From Gnetum montanum (taxonomy: Eukaryota; Streptophyta; Gnetopsida; Gnetales; Gnetaceae), in contig MNCI01036292.1 in the NCBI GenBank assembly GCA_015680685.1, positions 553,254 through 617,253 of the forward strand: 64,000 nucleotides of DNA, given 5' to 3'. Shown here piece by piece: positions 20,959 through 32,144 of the stretch (position 1 is the stretch's first letter; each line of letters starts with the position of its first letter). A program made the position numbers and the translations under genes. The notes under the pieces are model-generated. The model was not told the origin of the DNA and made no database searches. It saw only the letters and a list, made by a program, of their open reading frames with translations.

Positions 20959-23124
20959 TCTTTGATACATCCATTTCCTCTCTACTCTATTAGAAACATG
21001 ATGATAGAGTAGAAATGCCTATATACTACCTTAACCATGCATTAGTTACTAATAAGGCTTGATACACTAAAGTGGAGAAGTATTGTCTAGTACTAGTCTT
21101 CTCTTTGAAGAAATGGAGATACTACCTCTTTAGAAGCCAAGCCAAACTCATTTGGAAAGACAACATACTTATAGCCATAATGACCAACATTTATGAAAGT
21201 AGTTATATAGCCAAATGGAAAGTCATAACCATGGAATTTGACCTTCATTATGTCTCTCAATCCTCAACAAAAGGTCAAGCTATAGCCATAAAACTCATAG
21301 TTTTACCTATTCATGACTAAGGAACCATTGATCTTGAGTTTCTTAATGAGCATATTAACATAGTTAGCTAAATACGTGAGGGTGGTGAGGCCAGAATGCA
21401 CTTTGACAAAGCTTCAAATACTCATGGGGCTAGTACCATTGCCATCATAACATTTTCATTTGGTGAAATCTGATCCTTCACCTATTGTTTTGAGTTTCCA
21501 TGTACCAACAACATGGCAGAGTATGATGGTTTGATTAGACTAATTATAATAGCTCATAACCTAGGAATTAGATGCTTAGTAATCAAATGTGATTCAAAAC
21601 TCATGATTAACTAAGTAATTGAAGTCTACGAATGTAAAGCCAAAGAATTACAGCCATACTATAACCTAGGAAAGTAATTGTTACAAGTCATAGACATTGA
21701 TATCCAACACATACCCCAAAACAAGAATGTCATAGCTGATGAAATTGCAATGTTAGCCCTTATTGTGATGCTAGATGTATTTATCAAGTTGCCCACCTTA
21801 ACCATGAATTGTGCTACTCCCATCACGCAGAACACTGAGGATACTTTTGTGGTTGTCATTCATACTACTCTTACCAAGGAGTGGTTTGATGATATTAAAT
21901 TTTACCTTATGCATGGTGAATCCTGACAAGGCTTGACTACTACTCAAAAGGATGTCGTATATAAGTATTCAAAGTATTATGTCATCATGGGTGATAATAA
22001 CATTAAGTTGATAACCCGATAATGGCATACTCCTAAAGTGCTTAGGTAAAACCAAAGCTAGAATAGTCCTAGGAAAGGTTCAAAAGGGTGTTTGTGGAGG
22101 ACATATAGGATGTAGAGCTATGACTGCTAAGATTAGATGGTTATGCTACCATTGGCCCCACATGAAAAATGACTACATGTAGAAGGTTAATTAATGTGAT
22201 ACATGGCAATCATATAGAAACCTTATACATGTATCATTGATTGAGTTACATACCAGTTAGATCACATGGCCATTTCAATGATGGGGGTCAGATATCATTG
22301 GACTTATAATGCGTAAGTCTTCCATGGGGCATAGCTTCATCATCACCACAACCGAATACTTTACCAAGTGGGTTTAGGTTGTTCCCCTAAGGAAGACTAC
22401 ATCCAAGCAAGTTTGTAAATCCATCTTAGAAAACATCATAGCCTATTTTTTCATACCCATGACCATAGTTACAGACAATGAACCAAAATTTCGTAACCAT
22501 GAGATGAAAGATTTTTTTCACAACCTATGTATTAAGCATTCTTTCTCATCACCCTATTACCCTCAAGACAATGGACAGGCATAAGCCAACAACAAGACCA
22601 TCATCAACTTACTCAAAAAGATGCTCAACAACAACAAATGCAAAGTCACATGAGCATCTTTTTCATGCACTATGAACATATAGAACTACCTATCACATGG
22701 AAAATAGTATGACCCCTTATAGCTTGGTTTATGGTTCTAAAGTTTTTTTACCTCTTGAATTGTAAGTTCCATCACTTCGAGTAGCCTTGACCGACTTCAT
22801 CAATGATGAGTAGAGCAAGGAGTTGTGGATAGCAGCCCTAGGCTCGATGGAGGAGCAACGTATGCAAGTGCTTACTCACATCAAATACTATCAAGAGAGG
22901 CTAAAGTAGTAGCATTACCATAACTTGACCATGCATAAGATAAAGAAGGGTGACATAGTCCTCAAGGCCATTTGCAAGTACATGGATAAATTCTTAGCCA
23001 ACTGGGAAGGACCCTTCCTTGTCCCTAGAGCATAAGAAATTGGAGCATTAAGAATAGCTGACATGGATGGGAATGAGCTGGCCAATTTGCTTAATCATTC
23101 CTATATAAAGCCATATTACATGTA
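20959..23124 (+). pseudogene. Element X pol: RNase H, second RNase H, integrase
   Basis: Right part of an older + strand Tat-like element, cut by E0 within the first RNase H. After the insertion the frame reads into VEMPIYYLNHAL, then VEKYCLVLVFSLKKWRYYLF (about 21072-21140). The second RNase H at about 21400-21760 has FDKASNTHG (Gly changed to Lys), EYDGLI, KCDSKLMI and NVIADEIAML. Integrase: zinc region 22070-22215 (GVCGGHIGCRAMTAKI), core with SDIIGLI, VTDNEPKF (Gly to Glu) and NGQA followed by a stop at the catalytic Glu. The C-terminus ends IKPYYM at 23124. Many stops. The left part of X lies beyond base 1. Confidence 0.9.
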
Positions 23125-23360
23125 GCTAATAAATCATTGACAAGTGAGCCTACTTTCAATGGTCCGCAATTACCTTACATTAGCAACACAGCCTACTAGG
23201 GCCTTAAATTCGTACCATGACCCACCACAACCTTAAACTAGCAACTTTGGTAACCTAGATAGCCTAATTCTAATCTAACCTGTATGAATTGTAGTGTTAT
23301 AATATGAAGTGGTGTTTTTTATTCTTTGTTGGTGCCTATTGAGTCAATCCTCCAGGCATC
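23125..23360 (+). other. Element X 3' untranslated region with decayed hairpin units
   Basis: Short region after integrase. 23161-23245 contains three decayed units with CTTACATTAGCA, CCTTAAATTC and CCTTAAACTAGCA tails behind GG/CC-type stems, as in E1 and E2. It is followed by the conserved block before the polypurine tract. Confidence 0.55.
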
Positions 23361-23745
23361 AACAAAGAGGGGCCATTGAAACACCACAAAAATTTGCATG
23401 TTATAGCCAATCTTCATCATGTAGCTTTCACCCCATGAAACCCAATGCAAAACTTCAATGTAAATGTGAAGATTGTCATCCACAGTGGGAAATTTCACAT
23501 ACTTTATACTTTTGCAACTAAAAAATGCATCATAAATGGTCAAAGCCTCATTTCCCAAGTGAAAAAGTTTACCGAGTGTCTAGCTAAGGTATTGACCAAA
23601 GGATGTCATAAATTCAGTGGATATGAGAACTGATATAGGAAATGGGGGGATTAGTATCGATGCACATGGACTAACGTATCTTAAGATGTGTCAATAAGGC
23701 TACGTGGATAGACATGCATCAACATAGCTATCTTATTGAAATTTC
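23361..23745 (+). repeat. Element X polypurine tract and start of 3' LTR
   Basis: AACAAAGAGGGGCCA at 23361-23375, then the LTR starting TGAAACACCACAAAA at 23377. The LTR body is not like those of E1 or E2. The right end cannot be fixed because the left LTR is outside the window; base composition turns AT-rich near 23745, so the LTR may be truncated there. Confidence 0.6.
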
Positions 23746-24099
23746 ATCAATAGATATAATTAATTATATATATAATTTTGTGTACATTTGTACAAATGAT
23801 AGAGTTCTATTTAATGTCCTAATAAATAAAGTATGACTCTATATTTTATTTTGTCATATCATTTCAAATTAGAAAAATGATAGAGTTATTATGTTTAAGT
23901 AGGTGTTACTTACAATAATAACCTGATGTTAGTTCATTTCTTGATATCTATCCTCATAACATAGTTTTGATATGTCTAACATATATGCTTTAATTCCTAT
24001 TAATTAGATAAATTAAAAGAAATATTTTAAAAATAAAATGAAGTTGCAATTTATGATGTAGCTCATTTTCCATAATGTTGTAATGAGGTATTGATTTTG
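23746..24099. other. AT-rich DNA, nothing recognised
   Basis: No coding or repeat signal that I can support. Confidence 0.4.
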
Positions 24100-24720
24100 A
24101 TGGATGGTGATGCTATCACGATAAAGGATTTAAGAAGTTTAAGACCAAAACAAGATAGAAAATACAATATTTAGATACTATTTTAAAAGGATGCAATCAA
24201 TCTTAAAATTTCATTTAAGGTATAATTTTTTCTATCCATCATTATTATCCATATTAAATAGAATATATAAAATAAACAGGAAGCTAAAATTAAGACAAAG
24301 TATCTTAACCTTGACATAGTAAAGAGGCATTACATTTAACATCTACAAAAACATATTTTTTCTAGTAAACATCAAAGTTGGAAGGAGTATGTTTTATTGA
24401 GTTCTTATTGTTGTTGATATGTTAGCAAGTGAATTATTAATCATGAATTATCTTCATAGTAATATTAAATGCAATGAGAAAATTTATATTATTTATAAGT
24501 ACCTTGAGAAGGAATATATTATGCAAAATAGAGAGGGTTAATTTCATCAAGAACTATGAAGATACTTATTTTAAATAAATATATCACAATAGAGAAATGG
24601 ATATGATTGTGGTATTTATGTCTTATTTTATGTAATACATATTATATGTAGAAGGAAAAGATCATTTAGGACATCGGATATACTAATGTATAGAAGGAGA
24701 ATCCTATGTGATATATGAAA
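24100..24720 (+). pseudogene. Ulp1-like cysteine peptidase remnant
   Basis: Degenerate C48/Ulp1-type domain. It opens with MDGDAITIKDLRSLRPKQ (24100 onward), like the start of plant Ulp1 domains. A possible 60-bp intron follows (24220-24279, GTATAA...AACAG). Next come VNIKVGRSMFY, a stop, VLIVVDM, at the position of the catalytic His-Trp region, and NGYDCGIYVLFYV at about 24596-24635, which carries the catalytic Cys after a Q-stop pair. Several stops and frame shifts. Such domains in plant repeats usually belong to MULE-type DNA transposons, but no transposase or terminal inverted repeats are seen, so origin is uncertain. Confidence 0.6.
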
Positions 24721-27208
24721 TGTCTCTAACTAATATACAACATGGTTATAATGTTAAATACTTATCTTTAATTCTATTTCATTATTTTCACATTAACAAG
24801 TTTTTTAGTCATGTTAACACTTTTTAATATTGATTTGTTTTCATGTTTATTATGATGAATATTGTAATTTTTAATATGCATTATCAATATGTTAACATTT
24901 AAAAATTAGTTTTGATATATCTTAAATTAAAACAATGATATGGTTAGCTACTGCACATATTATGAATACTTGCAAATATAAATTAAAAAATAGAAAAAGG
25001 AAAAATAGTTATACTGGACTTAAATGGAGAACTTACAAGGGATTGAAATTTTTTAAATGAAAATGAACTAAAGATGTTTAAGAGAAAATATGACACCATG
25101 CTAGGAAAAATGTGCTACTATATTTGACTTAGTGTACATGAGTTTCTTACTCAATTGAAGAAGAAAGGAATTGAATATGCATTCGATTTTTTATCTCAAT
25201 CAGTTAGTGTAGAAAGAATAACAAATTACCTTATCAAGGATCTTAATGTAGAACCTAATTTTACTTGGTCTTAGACACAATGTCAAAAACTTTATCGTAA
25301 AGGGACTGTGCTCCAATTTCTTAAAATTCTTTATAATGTTTGTTAAAAATATTATTCAAGAATTTAATTTTAAATTATGATAGAAAATGGATTATCATCT
25401 CAGGAAGTGATTCATGATGTCATTGTTAATCTCATTTATGATCTCATTTAAAAAAATTATTTATAACTTAAGGCATCAAATAAATAAAAATGATCAATAA
25501 CAATCAGATTAATCTCATTTAAAGAAATGCATATCTTTATAATCATATTAAATATCTTTATATAGATATTCAATATTATGATTTTTAGTAACTTAAATTA
25601 TTAAATTAATAAGTCACTTAAGGAAAATTATGCATAAGCACAACATAATCCTCAATTCAATAAAAATTTACTAGGTGATTCATGACACTAGGGTACTCGA
25701 TAATTAAAGTATAATAAAAGAATTGATAATTAACTAAAAGATTTTGTAAATCAATTTGATCTAGAAGGGTAAAAAAGGTTCATTACATCATAATTGAAAA
25801 TACCAACCATGAGAATGTAAAACACTAATTTTTACAATAATATCGTAATGTCTGTTGTACAATGAATTTAATATGATATGGATTTTGCTATAGTTTAGGA
25901 GATTGGAATGAACATATTCTAAATATAATGAAAACATCCATTTTCCCATATTCTCAAATTTAATACATTTTTTATTTTCCTCAATTTTGTCTTAAGTAGA
26001 TAAATAAGCATTAAAAAATCTTCCTTCATGATGGTAAAAATGGTAAGAATTAGCAGGATTATAATATGTAATTGATGTATTAGCATAATAAGGCAATATG
26101 ATCTTCTTGTATGTTTGCAATATTGATTTATTTTTTATTAGGAGGATTAATTTTAGTAAAAAGATAAAAATAAATTTTATAGAAATAGATTCCATATGCT
26201 CAATGAGGCCTAGAAGAGTGAAAGTTTACTACTCATTTCTTTAATAAATCAAGATTAAATAACTTAACAAAACATGAAACTTTAAAATATTATTAACATT
26301 AGGCATCAAAATTTAAAGTCCATTTGCAAATAATCAATAGTGTATGATTAGGTATAAATGACCTTATATCTAAGACACACTTCAATATTGAAGTATTTTA
26401 TGGCTCAACAAGGAAAAAAAAAGAATAGTGCTTGGTAAAAAGAACTTAATGTTATGTTTTTACATTACATCACTTAATTGCAAAGTGAAACATTAATTAC
26501 AAGGTTGGTGACCAAAAATTAAAATAAATATAGATAGTGATGCAAAATCAATAACCACTGACTGATATACATCATTAGAAAGAACAAACCATATGTCTTA
26601 TTTGCAATAACATTAGTAGAAGAAGGCATTATAAATTTCTACTTAGTAGCATGTAAATCTATAATTCAAGAACTAATAGAAATTTATACATTGGTAGAAG
26701 AAGTAGAAATTATAACATTTGTAGAAATACTTTAGAAGAATTTAAAATATTTCATAAAATAAAGATAATTTTAGAAAAACCAATTACACTTATGAAATGA
26801 TAGAGAGAGAGAGAGTATGTCACATATGCATATTGTAATACTTTGAATGAGCGTAGCTGATAACATGTTAAACATATATATGTATTAAATGTAACCTTGA
26901 TAGTTAATCTAGGCTCTCATTAGTATAGTGGCATTAGTAGACAATGATAAATAGATGGAAAATCAAGGTGCGTTTTATGCACTTTCATTAGTTAAAGATA
27001 TTATCTAAAATTAAACTTAGTTTTTAGAACAACATATAAGTGCATTTATTGTAGTAACAAATCATAGTTGATTGAATGTTAACAATGATAAACACACATT
27101 CTTATATGTAAATTAAGATGTAAATAAGATTATTATACGATGTTATACATGAAACTTATAATTTGTTTATAACTTAAGGAATCAAATAAATAAAAATGAT
27201 CAATAACT
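24721..27208. other. AT-rich noncoding DNA with a dispersed direct repeat
   Basis: No genes recognised. About 50 bases around 25459-25508 recur at 27166-27212 (TTTATAACTTAAGG then AATCAAATAAATAAAAATG), a direct repeat 1.7 kb apart that could mark the ends of an old insertion. Confidence 0.4.
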
Positions 27209-27290
27209 ATCAATGAGGCATAACTCACTTGGATAGAGTATGTGGCTTTTACTTGTTTAGGTTATAGGTTTAATCATTAGGAATATGAAG
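27209..27290 (+). repeat. Possible tRNA-derived SINE head
   Basis: ATAACTCACTTGGATAGAG resembles a tRNA A box and the following TTATAGGTTTAATCATT resembles a decayed B box, at tRNA-like spacing. No anticodon arm or clear tail is seen. Could be a tRNA pseudogene or chance. Confidence 0.35.
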
Positions 27291-29248
27291 ACACACTATT
27301 ATTTTTATAAAATAAGACCTTGTATCAGTGTGTTAGAACTTGAAACAATTTTACTATAGGTACGCCAAAGACATATAAACAACATTATACTTTAAAAGAA
27401 GTTAGGAAGAATATAATGATGCTAAAATAATTCAACTTAATAACTTCTTACTTTCGAGATCTTATATTATGTTTACATATATGAACTACAATGATGTTCT
27501 AGGGGTTTAGGAAAGAAAGGATAATAGTAGATATTTTGAATTTATTTTATTAATAAGATTATCTTTTCATTTTTATTTTTTTAAGGGGAAATGAGGTAAG
27601 GTTGGAATGAGAAATAGCTAACTATAGGTACATTTAAAGACATAATCATCATGATACATTAGATGAGTTATATAGGAATATATCAATGCCTTTAAGTATA
27701 ATTCAAACTAGAAACCTTTTATCGAAGAGGATAATGATGTAACCACTTAAGCAATCCATCACTTTTAATGAAAACGATCTAGCTAGAATGAAACAAACCT
27801 TTACAAATGCTAGTGAAATGAGTAACATGCAACATGGTAAGAAATAATATGATAAATTATAATTATTAAATAAATAAAGAGACATATTAAAAAGTAAACT
27901 CTTCATAAGATCTTCATAAGATCTTAGAAATGAAATAGATATTAATGAGCAAGATAAGTTCCATTTTAAGTGCTCCCCGGGTATCTTGTCTAAGTATAAC
28001 CTAAAGTACCATCAAAATTGAGGAAAGAAATGTTAGAAATGAAACTTTTTAAAAAAATATGTACACCTAAGAGATATAGTTAAATTAGAAGTTTATAATT
28101 TAGCATTACCCATTACAATTGAACATATAATTTGGAGTTTCTAAATCAATATTTTTACCACTAGACTAACATGTCATTAAAGTACCTCCAAAATTATCCA
28201 TAATAAATTAAAACCAATGGTTTATAAATATGTTTTTTAAGGAGTATAAAATCCTAGACTAGGATGTTAAATTGAATATGAGCCATCATATATTATCCCT
28301 GCTAAGCTTAATATAAAAAACATATTTACATATCCATGTATTTTACATGGTAATTTCATTCAATATATATATGAAAGAATTAGTGTTGTTCCATTTCTTT
28401 AAAACGTTTTTCTTCCATTAAACTAACTAAAATTTTATTCTCCCATGGCATTTATCACTATTTTATCCCTTATATATCTTGTGTGAAATTTTCTTTTGTG
28501 TTTATTTTAACTCATGTTTTATGCTCTCTTCTTAATTTGCATGTTTCTCCATTTTAGGAATTTTCCAAACTCAAAAAAATATTATAGTTAGAACCAAGTT
28601 ATTTCCCATGGTGGTCTTTTATAATATGAATGATTATATGGTCATTCTATTTATTATTCTCATAACATGATTTCTATCATTCATTGTAGGTTAATTCAAA
28701 ACTTTCTTTTTCATGAATTAACTCTACCATTTCTATTCTATTGATGGTTGGCTTTCCATCATTCATATTCCTGGTTGTATAATGTTTTCATCTCATTGGT
28801 AAGTTAAGTATGATCATCGAATGGACTTCATTTACATTCTTTTTCCTAGAGTGTTTTACCTTCTTTTTCACTTAATTTATATGATTCTAATTACCACTTT
28901 TATAAGTTTGCACTGCTTTTTTATGTCTTCTCCCATAACATACTTTTCCATTTTCATCTTTGATCTACAAGTGTCATGCTTCCTATAAGCTTCTTTATTT
29001 CCCATGAATATGAAATTTAATTACTTATTTATTCTTCTTCACTAAATCTCTCTTATTTTTTCTCTATTATATTATATATTCCTTCATAAAGATAGGTCCT
29101 TATAAATTCTCATGAATAGTTGCAACTATTTGTTTATGATCACATCCTTCTTTATGAATTTATGCATTTGTTGTATCTATTTTAAGATTGGTATGATATA
29201 CTTCGTCATCACTTGAGCCTAATTTTTTAAGACAAGGCTAGAATGATG
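27291..29248. other. AT-rich noncoding DNA
   Basis: No gene recognised. A second, weaker tRNA-like head lies on the minus strand near 27690-27760. A short direct repeat (CTATAGGTAC followed by AAAGACATA) occurs at about 27354 and 27620. The right part is T-rich. Confidence 0.35.
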
Positions 29249-29253
29249 ATGAT
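29249..29253. repeat. Target-site duplication of E2, left copy (ATGAT)
   Basis: ATGAT before the 5' LTR and again at 39656-39660 after the 3' LTR, defining the ends of E2. Confidence 0.9.
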
Positions 29254-31421
29254 TGAAACACCACAAAATTCTGAGTTTAGCACTTCTCCAACAAGAATCG
29301 AGCTAAGTCATGATGCTCCCCAGCATGACTGAAACTTGAGGACCTCACAGATAGCTTCAAACAGAGTTGAAATGAGCAAGAAATTATTCCCTAGGATCCA
29401 CAGAAGACTACAGTGACATCTGGCATCAAACCTAGCAAATTATAAGCTCAAAATACTTGGTTTTCACTAAGTATGCATCCTGTACACTGGCCTATACATG
29501 CCTAACGTATGGCCTAGCATGCAGTAACTTTTGAGCCTCAAAAACTCATCAAAATAGGTCAGAATCAAAGGTATAGACTCCCCATGTCCTTCCCTAATGT
29601 CCCAAGTAGGTCTCAAGATCCTAACAATCAAATTTTGGGCACAAAACGGGTCATTTTCTGCCTACACGCTGGCTCACACGCCCAGCGTGTATGCCCACCG
29701 TATGACTTCAAAGGTAACCCAAAAAAGGCACTTAAGAGAAGGATTTTCACAAGGCATCAACTCTCAGAGATAGGGAAATTTTTAGGCATCATCATGGGCT
29801 CAAGAAAATCAAGTTTTGACCTTGAAATCATGCACTTTTGAGTTCACACGCTGAGCATGTACATCCTGCATGCCTAGTGTGTACGCCCAGCATGTGTCAC
29901 CAAGGACAAGGCCAAACAAGCACTTTCAGGAAATGTTTTGGCATGGAGGTAACCATTGGGACATGAGAATCTAGTCTACATCATCAAAGGCTTTGAAAAC
30001 TTCCATTTTGAGCATCAAAAGTATCATTTTTGGCCTCACACGCTGGCCTATACGTCGAGCATACAGCCAGCATGCACCTCAGAGATGAGCCCAAAACTCC
30101 ATCGAAACGAAGTCAAAATCAACTCCTAGATGACCTGGGGGATCATCAAGACTCAAGGATCAGTGTGCACACCCCAATGTACAAGATCTAATTCCTAAAT
30201 TGTAGTTTTCATGCTCACACGCTGGCCTATACCCCTAGCATGTGGCTAGCATGCTCAACTTTAGGCCTCCCAAAATCCTACCAAATCAAGGTAAAATGAG
30301 CCCAAAGTTTACAGGAAGCATCCTCAGGACATCAGGCATCTAGATCCATGGTCAAACCTAGCTTTATACAACAAAATATAGGTCAAAATCTTTCCCACTT
30401 GACCACCTACTGTCTAGCGTATGGAGTGTATACGCCTAGCGTATGAGGGTATAGAAACACGCCAGACATCCAAACTCACACGCTGGAAGCTCTATGAACA
30501 TGCCAGGACACCTCGAAGCTCAGAATGACAGGCTGAAGCTAAAAAAATGATGCCAAAGCTTAGATCTATAGGCTAGAACCATGAAATTTGTTGTACAACT
30601 ATCATTCATGCATTTTTTGTGGGCATGAAAGTTTACACGCTGAGGGTCTGCACACCCAGCGTGTGAACTGGACAGTGTTCACATTGTACACTTGTAAAAT
30701 TTTATTCTATCGCACCAGTCAATGCCCCACCTATCACCAAATTTGTAAATTTTGCCTTGCATAGCCAATCCTCCCACTCCAGATCCGAATTCCACGCTCT
30801 AAGATCATATAAAAACCCCAATTTTTGACTAAGTCGGGGTTTGGTTCAGTTCGAAAGAGGTTTGAAAAGTTGGTCATTTTCATACATAGAGAATGGGAGC
30901 ATAGATCTCACACGCTAGGCATACATCCCACATGTTGGACATACATCCTGCATGCTGAGCATACATCCTGCACGCTGAGCATACAGCATTCACGCTGTGC
31001 CTGTAGAAATTCCCAGTAGTTGTCATCACCCATCCTCATCAACCGGGGCTATACGTTCACCTTGTGTAGATCCACAACTGCGTACAGACCGGTGCTTTGT
31101 ACACACTCTTCTTCAATACATTTGATACATTTGACCAACTTTTGTTACATTTTACATCATTTTCTATGTTTACACACGTTTACATTTTCTATACGTTTCG
31201 TACTAGTTTACATTTAGTTGCAGTTTACATATAATCCAACGTGTTGTAGCGGCAAACGTTGGGGAAGTCCTTGTTTGATCTATGTGGGGACCATCCAAGG
31301 CACTCTACCTTTGTCTATTTCTAGCTTGCCCTCAAGCGGAGGTAGGGTCTACTGTGCTTGTCTGTGAATCTTTCGGTGCCCGTAACGTTCCAGCCTAGCA
31401 TTGACGATTTTAGACGATACA
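29254..31421 (+). repeat. E2 5' LTR
   Basis: 2168 bp, starting TGAAACACCACAAAA and ending GATACA. U3 is packed with CACACGCTGG-like motifs and their complements (for example TACGCCCAGCGTATG in the 3' LTR copy), roughly every 30-150 bases. After the TATA box there is a tandem array of a 20-bp unit, CATACATCCTGCACGCTGAG, with five copies at about 30908-31010 against seven in the 3' LTR. Confidence 0.93.
30808..30815 (+). promoter_or_regulatory. TATA box of E2 5' LTR
   Basis: TATAAAAA, conserved at 39002-39009 in the 3' LTR. It lies about 100 bases before the 20-bp tandem units, which would therefore be transcribed. Confidence 0.6.
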
Positions 31422-31443
31422 GTTTCTAGCACTAGAAGGAGGG
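31422..31443 (+). other. Primer-site-like block of E2
   Basis: GTT then TCTAGCACTAGAAGGAGGG directly after the LTR, matching E1 and E0. Like them it has TAG where a tRNA-primed site would have TGG. Confidence 0.6.
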
Positions 31444-32144
31444 TCCTTCTTCATCATTTATTAGATCTACTTCGATCTAGGCCTAATCTCTTTAGATCTA
31501 CTACACCACCTTGTAGATCTGCTACTCACGATCCCAGATCTACTCTCGATTCCATCAGATCTACCTTCATCAGCTCTAGATTTGAGTTTTCCTCATCCAA
31601 ATCTGCACCCTCTTTAGCCAGATCTGCACGCTGTACTAGGTACAGGCTGTGACTTAGCCTTTTTCTTTGCAAAATTTTCATTTTTCTGGGATATATGCTA
31701 CCTTATTCTTTCATTTTTATCTTAAAACACTTAGTTTTTCTTACCTATAAGGTTGCATGTTGTACTTCACCCTTTGTATACGCTAACCACTTACTCTTGC
31801 ACATTGTAGAGCCTGTCTACACACTGCCTTGTTTTCTTGCATGCTGTAGACCCTGTCTACATGCTGCCACCATTTTCAGCATGCTGACCACTTTATCTAT
31901 ACACTGACTATTGTAGTCTGTACGTTGTGAACCCAATTCACACACTGTGACCAATTCCTGTATGTTGACAACAGTGCCTGTACACTGTGAGAGTGGTCTG
32001 TACGCTATGACTAGTGTTCACACGCTGGAAACTTAGAAAAATTTTTAGTTTTCACACGCTGCCAACTTGACACGCTACACACTTAGCCCAAAACACACTC
32101 GTCACTTGTTAGCCATCTCTTATGCTGCCCCATCACACATCACC
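31444..32144 (+). other. E2 leader with ACGCTG-type motifs
   Basis: About 700 bases of T/C-rich leader. From 31620 to 32085 it carries many short copies of (T/C)ACGCTG and decayed forms (ACACTG, ATGCTG), continuing the motif of the LTR into transcribed sequence. No ORF belongs to a recognised gene. Confidence 0.5.

Noticed and set aside
27690-27760. Second tRNA-like head on the minus strand
   Set aside because: The A and B boxes are too decayed, and the shared downstream motif has the wrong orientation for a SINE pair.
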